Shown here piece after piece: positions 45,640 through 57,554 of a stretch of DNA of 64,000 bases (its first letter is position 1; every line of letters starts with the position of its first letter). The stretch is taken from contig CM049400.1 in NCBI GenBank assembly GCA_026929865.2, forward strand, positions 14,288,501-14,352,500. Direction: 5' to 3'. The position numbers and the translations under genes are program-made. The notes under the pieces are model-generated. The model did no database searches. It saw nothing but the letters and a program-made list of their open reading frames with translations, and was not told the DNA's origin. This DNA is from Hyperoplus lanceolatus (taxonomy: Eukaryota > Chordata > Actinopteri > Uranoscopiformes > Ammodytidae).

Positions 45640-48080
45640 ACCCCAGCTAACACACACCTCCACGCTTCAATGGTTACACACAAATAGCTTACCACAAACA
45701 ACATTTCACTAAAGGCGTATGGACAAATAATCACCAATCCTTCTGAAGTAGGCTATGCCTAGGCCTAAATCTGAATAATAGCGTTACATGTACAATTTAA
45801 AACTGACAGGTATCGACAGTCAGCTAGCTTGCTTCATTATCCTCCCAAGCCTGTCACCACAAGATAATCCAACACATGAACCAGGAGTAGGTCTCTGTGT
45901 CGCATTCATTTGTCGGTTTATTTTAAAACATCATGATGAAAACTGTTTTCAGTCACATAGCCTACCCAAAGTATGCCATACGAACGATGTATTCAGTAGC
46001 CTACGAAAGAAAAAAAGAAAAGTCTCCCACGCAACGCGTTAGTTTTCTGAATTTGTCCTCCGATTTTCAAACTGAGAGTCATACAATCTGGATGGGTTCC
46101 GAGTAATGTATAGTGATGAGTGGGAAACATAGGTGATGCATATTAAATACGATCGGTGGTATTTGTCGATGTGCTATCACGAACTAATCTGCTCGTCAGA
46201 CCAGTAGCGTGCACAGACATTTTGGGGGGCAGGTGCTCATTGCAAAAAAAAAAGGGCACAATATATTCTATCGATGAATGACCAAATAATGTTAAGGGTA
46301 CTTGTACTTGGCCTAATGACTTTTAATACCTGGCCACACATAGAGTGTTTCTCAAAGGAATTTGGGAGACTGTGTTTGGGACCCTGGACCTTCTAGGGGG
46401 GTCCGGGGGAATGCTCCCCCGAAAGAAAGATTTGAACCTTTTAAAGTAAAATGCATCAATCTGGTGCACTTTGAGAAGAAAGTTAAGGCTAAATCACCTG
46501 TGTCAATGTGGGCTATTTAGTACTATTTTCTGGAATAATTTGGAGACACAGAATTACCAAAAAGCAGAAAAAATGTACATGTTAGAAGAAAAAAACTGTC
46601 ATCTTCGGATTTAAAAAAAATAATCCCTTATCCCGAATTCTCTCTTTGAAGTCTTCGTTAGGCCCCTGATCTCCGTACTAATAATATCCTATTAAGGTAA
46701 ATAGGCTACAAGATTACTGCAAGTCTTGTAACATAGAAATAACTTATGGTTGGGACAAAATAATATAATTAGCTTATATAGCTTCATGACCGATTTAGTA
46801 CCACCAACCCACTTTGCGTAGTTAAAATAAGATGTGTGGACAGCTTTTAAGATATTTCAATAACATTTGAGGAACAGTTCAACATTAAAATCTGAGCTTT
46901 AAAAGGCCCTGAATAGTTAACATGACTCTGACCTTTCATCTTCATCTTCCTCCTTGCTGCTGGTGGATGCTTTCATCCAGGAGAGCAGAGAGCTGCTCCC
47001 CTGGGCTGCCTGCTGTAGCTCCCTTTCTTTTTCCTTTTTAACCTCTCCTTTCTAGGCATTATACTGCAATTTGTAAATAAAAAGAGACCAACCATATAAA
47101 ATAAGACTGCTTGGTTACATTACAACCAGGCACAAGGCTACTTTTTCTGCAGGCAATTGGAAATTGCCTGTTTGTCATTTAGCAAATACATTACTGCCTG
47201 TGTTAATTATATAGCCTAAAGTAAACCTAAACAACACTAAATATTCAGCATACTAATAGATTCACATGCTGTACCAATGACAAACTCCGCCGACATTAGT
47301 TGTGTTCATCACGTCATATCTATTTTTGTTTTGGGCTAGCTTGTTAAACAGGACAGTCGGCTAATTTATGCTCAGCTGTGTGGGGCTGCATGATAGAGGC
47401 TACTTTAAAACAGAGACAAATAAATGCAAGTTATAGCTTGGCAACTGAGGCTTAGGGGGGCAAACAATACACTCTTGACTCAATTCGTGTATGTGTTACC
47501 TCACTGGTGGGGCAGAGCAGGCCGGGGAGTAGGTGTGTGTGTGCTGCAGCTGTAAACTGCTGCTGCAACGCGCCTCCGTTTGTGTCCACTCAGCGCGTTT
47601 ACGTTGACAAAGGAAGTGTGTGCGGAGGAAGAGGAGGGGGGGCATATTTATTGGGGCATTATTGTGAAACGTGTTTAATCGTTGAGCATTTATAGATGAT
47701 AATGTCGGCATGGGCCACATACACTGTAAAAAACAAAAAAAAAAACTTTCTGATTTTTTTTTTTTCAAAAGGGCACTTGATTGGGCCAGGAGCAAAGGGC
47801 AGGTGCTCAGCACCACTTCAGGTCTACCTGTGCACGCCACTGCGTCAGACGTTGCCATCACAGCCAACAGCTGGCTCCAAGCTTCGTGCTGGTTACGCAC
47901 ACTGTGACACAAATCTTACCTCACATTGTATATTCCACTCAAAGGCTATGGAAGTGTAAACCGATATTAAGTAGATCGGATTCTTACGGCCAACATGAAC
48001 ATTTTAAACATTTGACGTTTACGGGGTTTTGATCAGGCATCGACATAGCTACCACCACCAGCTACCCTGATCACCAGTTG
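45640..48080. repeat. Diverged internal duplication, block B (interrupted by hAT MITE)
   Basis: Counterpart of block A. It was split by the 1641-bp insertion at 46202-47842: the sequence before TSD CGTCAGAC and after it together match block A continuously (around 43740-43960). Confidence 0.75.
46202..47842. mobile_element. Non-autonomous hAT element
   Basis: 1641 bp flanked by the exact 8-bp duplication CGTCAGAC (46194-46201 and 47843-47850). Ends are CAGTAGCGTGCACAG and, inverted, CAGTGGCGTGCACAG, with GGCAGGTGCTCA repeated near both ends. This is a typical hAT terminus. On the minus strand at about 46920-47060 there is a Lys/Arg-then-Ser/Glu-rich coding-like patch (KEKERELQQAAQGSSSLLSW). 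It resembles the N-terminal exon of a larger transposase and suggests a deletion derivative. Confidence 0.9.
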
Positions 48081-48092
48081 ATCTGACACCCG

Positions 48093-48931
48093 GGGCCTAT
48101 CCGAAAAGTCCAATCTCCTTACCTATAAGCCTCCTTTCCTATGCCTTAACCCCTAAACGTCATCGGGGTTAAGGAGAGATGAAAGGTGCTTCCTATCGAA
48201 CATAGGAAAGGACAGCGTTTCAAATGAATTCGACTCCACCTTTCCTAACCGACGTCATTGCGCGACGGCGAGTATTGCTGACGTGAGTCGCGTGAAACTA
48301 CACTATTCTCCGAAAATTGACTTCAACAAGCGCTCGTTTGATCCATGCGTTCTTTTCATATTGATTGTAATCAGGTTGTCGCCAACAGAGTGAGAATCAC
48401 TCCCATATATCCCAATTCACATGTGGAATAAAAGAGGCTACACTTAGCCTATGTTGATGTTGAAATTAACGCCCCCAGTAACTTCATTAAATGTGAAGTT
48501 GGTATTTTATTTTCTTATGGTGTAAATGATGTGCTACGAAAATAACTAAATTATGATGGTGGTCTTTTATGAGTTCTTTATTATCTTAATGGGGGGGGGG
48601 TATTTTGTTTTAGCTGAGTTAAAACTTCCTCTCTTCTCCTCTCCTCTCTTCTGTTTTGCCTCTCGTTCGTATTCGGTAGAGTCGGTAAACTCCGGCGGTG
48701 GCTTGTTGCTTTAAATATTGCCGCCGTAAAGGATTATGGGATACCACTATCTACGTTCCTTTAGCAAAGGTTGGTCAGGAGTAACCTATGCTAAAGGATT
48801 GTTAAAGGATGAATCGAGGCTCCTTTCCTATGCATTTTGGTTATTCGGATTCACCTATCTGCCGAGCACTTCCGGGTCATCTCGATAGGAAAGGAAATTT
48901 CCTATGCAAAAAAGAGTTTTCGGATAGGCCC
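48093..48931. mobile_element. PIF/Harbinger-like non-autonomous element
   Basis: 839 bp with inverted ends GGGCCTATCCGAAAA at both sides and further similarity inward (TTTCCTATGC/GCATAGGAAA). The flanking triplets are CCG (48090-48092) and CAG (48932-48934), i.e. a CWG-type duplication with one difference. It stands exactly at the outer tip of the element that follows. Confidence 0.75.
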
Positions 48932-48934
48932 CAG

Positions 48935-50547
48935 GTGTAGGTACCAGATCGACTCGGGCTGCAAGATTGACTCGGGGTCCTAGATGCGCGATTATGACGC
49001 ACTTCCTGTAAACTTTGTCTTTTAAATGCGCATTCGCTATGGTTATGCGCATGCGCTCTGTTTATCCCACTTGGTTATCCCGCTATCTCGGTAAGTATTA
49101 AGGTTAACGATCTCTAATGATTTTCTAATTTAAGACTATGAATAATAATCTAATGTACAAAGATAAACCTTAGTCATACGCTTATCAAATTACTGAAATT
49201 AAACATACATTGTATAACATGACCGTTTGCTTTGATAAGATAATATTCGAAAAAATAAATGTTACTATTTGCTGATAGTTATAGCAGCACTAACAGGACA
49301 GTATATTTACATATTTTACTTTAACATGGTGTATATTCATAATGGGGACAAACTCAATGTTTTTCTAACGGCCTATATGTTAGGGAAGTATGGGGATTGG
49401 AACGTGAACATCTCTTTAACACTTTGTTTCCTGTCTGTTATCAGGACCCCATCAATCATGAAAATAAATAATAAAAAGAATTGATGAAAATTAAGATTCA
49501 ACACTGGCTTTATTCAACATCTAGATGTTTCAAACAAAAGTTGTTATACAAAAATGTATTGTTTTAATATTATCAACTAGCAGAGCTTCATGATATCTAT
49601 TATTCCAAAAGTGTACCCTATTCACCTGCTGTGTCACACATTAAGTGAACTATTCCCATTGAGAAATGTTCTGCAGAGACTCACTGTAAATAGTAGGCTG
49701 TTTGGACAGTCGATGGCATTGCTGCAAGACACTACAAAAGGTGGTATATGTGGTTGAATAAGTAAAATACAAATCAGATTAAACAAAATCTGATGTACTT
49801 TTTTATTTTATTTAATGAAGGTTGAATGAATGAATCTATTTATCAGTGATGCAAGACACTACAAATGCTCCAGGGGCTGGAAATTATACATCTGAGCCAC
49901 ACCTTTACATTTTTTAACTGATAAATATCATTATGAAACTCTCATTATACACATTGTTTTTCAGTGTGATGTAAAATAACAGTGAACCCAGGGGGATAGT
50001 TGTTCTTTTAATAAAATAGTATTTCTTAAAATACATGCTAGAGTACATTAAACTAAAATACTCATTCAATGTTTAAAGTATTATTAAATAAATGTTTAAT
50101 TTAGCACTCAAACAGGGTTAAAACCGGGGTTAAACCTTGCTAAACTATAAATTCGTATAAAATAAAATGTAATTTAACCTTAATAATGAGAGATGACTAC
50201 TATAAGCCAAACGTAACAACTAATTTTAAACCTTGCAGAACAATAAATAAATCGATCTATCTATGGAGCCTACTGGCTAAGCTATCAGCTAGCGCGATCT
50301 TTTACATGTTGTTTGAGTTTCGCACCATCAGCTATCGCGATCTTTTCAAATGCTGTGTATGTCCACAATGCTTTGCAGTAGCGTAGCAGTAGCGTAGCAG
50401 TATCTATGGTGACAACGTCAAGTGTCGATACGTCTTGCCGTTGCGTAGCAGTATCTATGGTGACAACGTCAAGTGTTGATACGTCATCAGTAGGCGCAGG
50501 ACCCCGAGTCAATCTTGCAGCCCGAGTCGATCTGGTACCTACACCGG
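48935..50547. mobile_element. DNA element with perfect 46-bp terminal inverted repeats
   Basis: 48935-48980 and 50499-50544 are exact inverted copies (GTGTAGGTACCAGATCGACT at the outer end, then CGGGGTCC at the inner end). A tandem duplication of about 58 bp lies near the right end (50390-50437 and 50448-50496: GCGTAGCAGTATCTATGGTG). No transposase and no readable target duplication. Identity of the arms suggests a young insertion. Superfamily unknown. Confidence 0.78.
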
Positions 50548-50789
50548 CTGCTGAATTTTGCACCCAACTGTAAGGCTAATTGATTGAGTGATTGATTACT
50601 GTGAAAGAGAAAAAGGAGCAGAGCTGTGTTTTAGCTCAAGAGAGCGCTGGACGCCTCTTTATATTAATACATAGATAAAACATACACCACATTTTAGAAA
50701 ATAACTTTTATCTAGGCTTTTATTCGCTGACTAAGTAAAAAGTAGTAAAGCATCTTAATCTAAAGGATACTTAAATCTAAATAGCTTAA

Positions 50790-51402
50790 AGAGGACCTAT
50801 TATACTACTTTTCTGGTCTTAATTTCTTGTTTTACACTGCTATAGAGCAACCTGACACGAATCACATCACAAAAAACTATGTAGATTTTCGGGAAGCTCT
50901 TTCTCTTATTTTGGCGATCCAGCACGTCCTGTCAACACTTGAGTGTGTGTGCTTCGGGCATCTCCGCTCACTCCGCCTGTGCTTCGGCAATCTCCGCTCG
51001 CCTCCCCCCCCTCCTGCAAACCCCACTCCGTTGTGATTGGTTACCTTCCTTCCGGAACACTTTCAGTGGCGGGAAGCGCGAGCATGGACCTATAAGGGCA
51101 CGAGGCAGACACGAACAGGGAAGTGACAGCATTACCATACATGGAAACATCCGCGTGGTGACTTCACGAAGTTACATGCGACGTCACAAAGTTACAAAGC
51201 GTCAAGCCGCTTTGAACACGTGACTTCTCGACTGGCTAGAATAGTGTCTAGTGCTCTGCACAGACACCCCAGACGGTCAGCAGGGAATACGTCAAAATGC
51301 ATGTAAGTCATTATTTGATAATTTAGTATGGTTAAGCATGACTATAAATCATCATAACAACGTTTATAGGTCATAAAAGTCAAAAAGCATCATAGGTCCG
51401 CT
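50790..51402 (+). mobile_element. piggyBac-type MITE, copy 3
   Basis: 613 bp between TTAA at 50786-50789 and 51403-51406, same ends as the copies at 5536 and 27855. The right end has one change (GGTCCGCT instead of GGTCCTCT). Confidence 0.88.
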
Positions 51403-51776
51403 TTAAAAAGGGAGTTTTAATGTAAAATGTCATTTTTTAGGCTATATTTCTATTTTTAAAGACAGTCGTGTAGAATACTTCTTAATCTGGAAAAAGCTTG
51501 ATATAACAAGACCCTGTTCATTGCTGTGCAAAATGTACTGTATTGTGTACCTCGACCTCAAGAGCCATTGGCAGATAGCTACACACATTTCAAACGTCAC
51601 GGCAAGGTGACATTGCAAATGCTCAAAACCTCTTTGCGCCTCCAAATGATATATCTCACTGCTAGGGGAAACACTGTAATTTTTTTAATGCTGTCTAAGT
51701 TAAGTTGAATTTGTTTGTTGATTTTTTGAATATAAAATAATTCAAACTTTGTGGTATTTAATTTCCCATTTAACAG

Positions 51777-52134
51777 GGGCCCCTTGATAACATCATGGCT
51801 GGAGTTGCCTGACTGCATCAGAATGCAGGGTTGCTCAGGGTGGATGGTGGTCGAACCCTGCATTCAGACTATGGACGAAACGGAGCAACAGTACGTCCTG
51901 AAAAGGATAGGTTCCTCAGACAAAGTAAAAGAGAAGGATCCCCTGCTGTTTATTTTTGAATATCAGGAAGACATGCAGGTAGATGAGGAGGATCTTCGAA
52001 TCAACTGCATGTTCCTGGGTCACGGGGCGGACGTTGCGATTGATTGGCATGCTACCAAGGCGCTCCATGTATACAGTATTTGGTTGGAAAACAGCAAAGA
52101 CAGTTCTGAGAAAGAGAGTTTAAGAAAATATTGA
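51777..52134 (+). CDS. Orphan terminal exon of unknown protein within the 12.5-kb element
   Basis: An acceptor (CCCATTTAACAG) precedes an open frame of about 118 codons (starting PLITSWLELPDCIRMQGCSG, ending ENSKDSSEKESLRKY) that stops with TGA at 52132-52134. The residue mix is protein-like, with Trp, Cys, acidic runs and no low complexity. I do not recognise the family. It contains LLFIFEYQEDMQVDEEDLRI and a VDWHA-like AIDWHATKALHVYSIWL stretch. An AATAAA follows at 52905-52910, beyond a nested MITE. It may be the last exon of the element's own gene, a captured host exon, or part of an older inserted element. Upstream exons were not found. Confidence 0.45.
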
Positions 52135-52190
52135 GCCATCGAATCGTTATAATATTCTGCTTTTCATTATTTGTTGCTTCCGCTCTTGGA

Positions 52191-52193
<3 letters not shown>

Positions 52194-52241
<48 letters not shown>
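52194..52241 (+). repeat. (GT)n microsatellite
   Basis: About 48 bp of GT directly left of the MITE at 52245. A few further GT units stand to its right, so the MITE went into the microsatellite. Confidence 0.95.
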
Positions 52242-52244
<3 letters not shown>

Positions 52245-52823
52245 AGGCCAGGACACACCAGTTCGACTACCCGAAAATGGAGCTCCAGTCTTCCCGTCGA
52301 GGCCGAAAAAGTGCAAAGAACACACCAAACCGACTGCTGACTTTCCGTACGCTCTACCCTTGCGCGTGACGTAATGTCTCCATAACAGCAGGCGGCGCTA
52401 ATCTGTATTGTGTCCCGAAAAAATACGGAAGCCGGAAAAGATGGGACGGCTCTCTAGATCATAAACATGGATAAAAATATGTATTTATATTTATGGAACA
52501 TAAAGAGCACCATTTTTAGCAAAGAGTGTCGAGCATGGTGTCGAGCAGTCAACAAGGGTTGATGCATGCTGAACGAAACAAACAAACACATTAAAATGAT
52601 GGCTAACTCAACTGTTGTTAGCTGTTTGTGCTACCTGCCTCACTTCCGGGCTTCACTGATTCGCTAGCCCTCCACAAATCAAATTGCTCCAACTGAAAGA
52701 CTGCCCGCTCAAAAGAAGCCAGACGACATCGACACCGATTTCACTGCTCACACCAAACAGATTCGTGTCCCCGCCCCCTCAAAACTCTACGACGGCGATT
52801 ACCGGGCCGGTGTGTCCTGGCCT
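52245..52823. mobile_element. PIF/Harbinger-like MITE
   Basis: 579 bp flanked by TTA (52242-52244 and 52824-52826). Ends: AGGCCAGGACACACCAG at the left and, inverted, AGGCCAGGACACACCGG at the right. No transposase. Confidence 0.88.
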
Positions 52824-52904
52824 TTAGTGTGTGTTAAATTCCTGAGTTCGAGCCCCTGGGGCCAATGGTTCGGTTAAGTGTATGACACACTTGAGTGGCT
52901 TCTC

Positions 52905-52910
52905 AATAAA
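52905..52910 (+). terminator. Candidate polyadenylation signal AATAAA
   Basis: In GGCTTCTCAATAAAGTGTAAC, it is the first canonical hexamer after the orphan exon stop on the same strand. The context (T-rich downstream) fits, but no transcript is known to me. Confidence 0.35.
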
Positions 52911-53961
52911 GTGTAACAAACCTTTACAATGTTTTGATTTTTGTATGACTTTACTTATTTACTTTAGTTACTTATTCACTTTGGTTACACACAGAGCTAT
53001 GTTAAAACACATAGGCCTACTTGAGTTTGTCGTATTTTAAAATGGGCAAATAAAGTGGTCCAGCAGCACAAGGTAAGACAATATTATAGACAATTAGAGC
53101 CAGATATTAAATGAATGATGGTTCAGAGAAGGAATGTAGGAATGTAAAATAACATAAATATGCTGGAGTCCAGTGGAACCATATGATATTAAGATAACAG
53201 AATGTAGACCTAATATAAAAATTATGTCAGAAAAGGACAAGCTAGAGGAATTGTTATAACTATTCCTGTCCATACATAGCTCTATAATAATTGCCGTGCA
53301 CCACAGGATGGCGATCGTAACACAAGAGCTGTAATAACGATAGTAGTAAAATTTTTACTCTCTAAGAGCGAAATATAGTGGCTAAACTAAATGTCCTCTG
53401 GCTAAACGTCAATGGTTATCTCGTTTAAATGGGGAGTTAGACCCCTGTTCAATTTAAAAAGGTTTGTAACTGAGTAAACATTGTGTTTAGCCACCAAAAA
53501 AATCACTGTCTCTGAGCTTACTGCTGTCAGTCACTGCCTCACGTAACTTCAGGCTGCAGCACATAATACACATGATCGCCAGTCATATTATCCGTGAAAT
53601 TATTGATTGGGGATAATGCTTTGTTAGCTAGGTGGAGCTGTTGTTAAAGATATTGGCCAATAACATTTACTGTTTGTACAGCGTGCGCAATGTTTTGGCT
53701 TTGTGTCTTGCTAGCATAACAGTAGCTCTGTGGCTAACAGCTGCCGCAGTCTCCCGTTGCTCGTATCCTTGGTCGGACTTCCCAGTACAGCTTGAACGCA
53801 CCATTAAAGCCACATTCTGTCGTTGTTAAGTGAAAACATAAATGAATGGTCTAATTATTATTTTCTTTAGTAAGTAAGTGACCATGGTATAAACCAAACG
53901 GGTTAAGAATGCCAAGTTACCGATTTTTATTTTATTTTGTCATATAATGGAACTTGCGGCA
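52911..53961. other. Interior of the 12.5-kb element, right part
   Basis: No recognised gene. The open frame at 53632-53829 has no family resemblance. Confidence 0.5.
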
Positions 53962-54051
53962 GCAATTTCCGGTCTGCTGGTGGAGGTTTCTGTGAGTGGA
54001 GGTCTGCAGCGGAAGTTCGTGTGGGTGGAGGTCTGCAGCCAGACTCTCTTG
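53962..54051 (-). repeat. Right 90-bp terminal inverted repeat
   Basis: Reverse complement starts CAAGAGAGTCTGGCTGCAG and ends CAGACCGGAAATTGC. Inside the outer 16 bp the match to the left arm is nearly perfect. Confidence 0.88.
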
Positions 54052-54059
54052 CCTTAGGA

Positions 54060-55445
54060 AGACATCATTTCATGCACTGTCAAGTTGATTATCACTGAGG
54101 TGTTTAAAGAAAATTAATCGTGAGGGGGCCACAGGACATATTTTAAGTGGTCTCTTTTTTGTGGCTCATTGTAAATAAATCACACTTTCTGTCTTTTCTA
54201 AAAGAATAAAAAATATTACTGGAAACGGATACACTCATTTAATTATTATAATTATAATTTGATATTGTAAGAGCTAAGAATCCATGAAAAGGACATGCTG
54301 CATTCACCAGTATGTTACAAATGTGTCCTCGATGGACTAAAGGTATCAAAAGTGATTAGTTAAACAGAGAATGTGCGAATCCCAAATTTAAACATTATCC
54401 AGTCCCTAGCCCTTTGACTAAGTGCAGTAGCACAAACAGGACAAAATCCATAAAAATAATAATAATATTAATTTATAATAATACATGATCATCTTAACAC
54501 ATATTTAATACAAAATCACCTGAAAACAATCCCTGATTAGAAGATTTTGCATTATGCAAAGTATTCAGATGGGATCTGTGTGTTATACCAGTGATTCTTG
54601 AGAAGTGGGACAAAATGGGAGGCCATGTTGAGAAAATACAAACCCTATGTTTAGGCAAATTAAATTATATGAATGTATCCAACATATTCTAAGCTACTGA
54701 GCTAAGCTTTGACACAACCTCCCAGCTTTTGTCCTTTTTATCAAAATGGTCTTTTTAGCTTGCCATTCCTTATTTTGTGTCAATATCGTCAGACACCAAA
54801 AACACAAATTAATTTTCCCTCAATTTATGCTAGACCCATGTGATGTATATTGATCACAGATATTCACCAAGACTGACAGAGGCCACAACAAATATTTTCA
54901 AAATATATATGAATATAATTTTTTTGACATCTGAAGGTGTTGACATATTTAATGTTTCTTAAACAGAACAAATTGAATTTTTCTAGTAGCCATTTGGTTT
55001 TTCTGTTGATGATAAGTGCTAGTATAAACTACTTCAGGAAAATAAAATGATCGAAACATTTCAAATATGTTCTTCAGAAATTGTAAGTCGGTGTTGACGT
55101 ATCATGGTTGTGACGCAGGACTTTCAAGATTTGGAATGTAAAATATTTTAAAACTACAACACTTATCAGAGCCTGTCTGACTCTAATGTACTCTGCAGAG
55201 GTAGAATGTGACAAGAGGTCCTTCATAGAGACAGCTGCCCCTTATTTCGGCTGATTTTCTTACATTTTAATGGATTGTCTGACTGTGGTGACAAAAAGTG
55301 TCCTACCACTATAAAACATGAATATGTTGAAGAAAAACAGTTTTTATTGATATGAGAGAATATTTAGTGTTGCTTTTGATGATAAAAGCACTTTTTAATC
55401 ATTAAAGTACACTTTTAATAGGTTTTATTGCATATGAGATATTTA
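54060..55445. other. Unannotated AT-rich sequence
   Basis: No exon, repeat boundary or RNA gene recognised. Confidence 0.5.
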
Positions 55446-55449
55446 AACC

Positions 55450-56745
55450 CTCTCTGTGGACACATAATAATGATCAAATTAAATTTAAGGGGATAATTGT
55501 GCCCCATATAGCGGGGAATTTATGGGGGTGACCTGACAGCTCATGTCGTAGCCTTTCCACATGTAGAATGCCCACCATTTCCCTCAGCCAGGTTTCGAAT
55601 TGGGGGGCCAAGTCGGACTTCCACAGCCTCAGGATACATCTTTTGGCAATAACCATGCCATACACCATGATTATGCGTGCATTGTGGTCCAATTTTCCCA
55701 GGGCTGTGGAATGTCCGAACAGGGCTGTTTCCGGATCAGGAGTTAAAGACACATATAAAACATTGGAATACTATTACAATACACCAAAAGTTGTAAAGAT
55801 TTGGGCATTCCCAAAAATGGTGAGCAAGTGTATCCTCGGCAATCTTACACCTGTTACATAAAGGCGAAAGATCTGGGAAAATGTTATGCAGTTTAACCTT
55901 AGAATAGTGCAATCTAAGTGTGACCTTAAATTGAATTAACTGAAGCCTCGAGTTTATAGAGCAGGATTTTATGCTTTTTAGCCCTCTCTCCCAGACATCG
56001 TCAGCTATTCCAATGTTTAAGTCTTTTTCCCAGACTTGCTTTATTTTTAAAGTAGATTTGTCCTGCCGGTCTAAAAATATTCCCACAAAAGATGAAATCA
56101 GGTTTTCAGCTAAAATTGTGGACAATAAGTCATCTGCGGGCAGGGATTCAAAGGATGGTATATTCTGTCTGACATAATTCCTTAACTGTAGATACCTGAA
56201 GAATTGAGCTTTCGACAGTGAAAACTTTGATACTATAGCTGATCAAATGAAGCAAAGTGACCATTTATATAAAGGCCCTCAACTGTTACTATTCCCTTCC
56301 GACTCCAATCTCTGAATGCTGAATCTGTGAACGATGGGGGGACGGCATGGTTTTGCCAGATTGGGGCATGTATGGTCGTGCTCGATAGTTCACAGGCCTT
56401 CCTAATTTGGTTCCAAATTCTCTGACCGTTGGGCAAGGTAAAGTGGTCTCCTCTAAAGGAGGCAGGTGGTCAGGGAGAAGAGAAAAGGAGGGCAGTGAGA
56501 GAAGTTTTTGGGGCCAAGCTTTTTTCAATTGCCAACCAGGGGGGCAGATCAGGTCTAATGCCTGTTTCATATGTAAATTGCCAATACACCATCACTCTAG
56601 TATTGGCAGCCCAGTAATAATGTAAAAAACATGGTAACCCCAGTCCGCCATGCTCCCTGGGTTTCTGAAGATGGGCTTTTAAGATCCTATGTGCTTTATA
56701 TCCCCAAATGAAAGGCATTATAATAGAAGCAATTGACTTAAAGGA
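55450..56745 (-). pseudogene. L1-type LINE ORF2 C-terminal fragment, 5'-truncated
   Basis: On the minus strand the reading starts near 56745 with the L1 signature FIWGYKAHRI, then LQKPREHGGLGLPCF. It continues through several frameshifted pieces: the PNGQRIWNQIRKACELSS block, and a C-terminal CNRCKIAEDTLAHHFWECP zinc-binding region at about 55790-55850. It ends near 55475. Frame changes occur around 56470, 56410-56430 and 55750. 5' truncation is the rule for LINE copies. It is not active. Confidence 0.85.
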
Positions 56746-57519
56746 GCTGTAAGCGGAATGGTTCTTTTAGCTAACTTCCTGTCAGTTACTGCAGTTAGCA
56801 GTCCCCTCGCTCGTCCCTACGTCACCACATTAATGCACTGCGGTCTTGGTTGTCACAAGTTATACAAAGGCTACAGCCAGAAAAGGAACCCAATAACGAA
56901 ATAAATTGTCAAGCTGTATCCTCACTGACACCCCAGAGAAGGAAAGAATAGAGCAGGAAAAGGCAGCTAGCATGCAAAGGAAAAAAGCGCAACAAAATCA
57001 AAACAACCCAGTGCATCCCAAACTAGTCAAGCTGCCAAGGCTACAGTAAGTTATATAGGCCTATTTGTCAACTTGACAATGCAATTGCATTTTCAAATTT
57101 AGTTCTACTTTCTGTCCGTCTTTTCAAGATTATTCCCATTAAGATAACATTGTGACAAACAACCCCATAGTGTATGACAACCGACCCCTTGATGGGGTTC
57201 ACAATGTGTAAGGGTGTCTTTGATGATTAATTTCTTCTTTATTACAATAAGATAGAAAAAGTGAGGGGTACACATTTCAAGCTAACACTTTAAGCTTCAA
57301 TGCAATGTCGGAATGACTATCGAAAGATGTTTAGGTGATGAGCAATTCTCAGTAGAGTAAAAAGTGTGCCTACTTACCCCGTTCTCCCCTAATACAATAA
57401 TATTTACAAAATATTATACTGTAGTAGCTATAGTATTATGTTGTGGGATGTACTCAAAAATGCCTCTAACATGGTATGCTCAGGACGGACAAAGTAGCCT
57501 AATCAACCTCCTGCTCCTT

Positions 57520-57554
<35 letters not shown>

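Larger units (their letters stand above)
41545..54051. mobile_element. Unrecognised 12.5-kb DNA transposon with 90-bp terminal inverted repeats
   Basis: The 8-bp direct repeat CCTTAGGA stands at 41537-41544 and 54052-54059. Between them the two ends are inverted copies of each other over 90 bp (41545-41634 and 53962-54051), with only a few mismatches, mostly in the outer 8 bp. Each arm contains the phrase CTGCAGACCTCCACYCAC twice. An 8-bp duplication occurs in hAT, P, Merlin and some MULE elements. The termini do not look like the common hAT start. No transposase is recognised. About 5.3 kb of the length is younger nested elements, leaving roughly 7.2 kb of original sequence. Confidence 0.75.

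Noticed and set aside
48600..48660. Poly-G and TC-rich runs as regulatory sites
   Set aside because: They are simple-sequence stretches inside the Harbinger-like element, with no supporting context.
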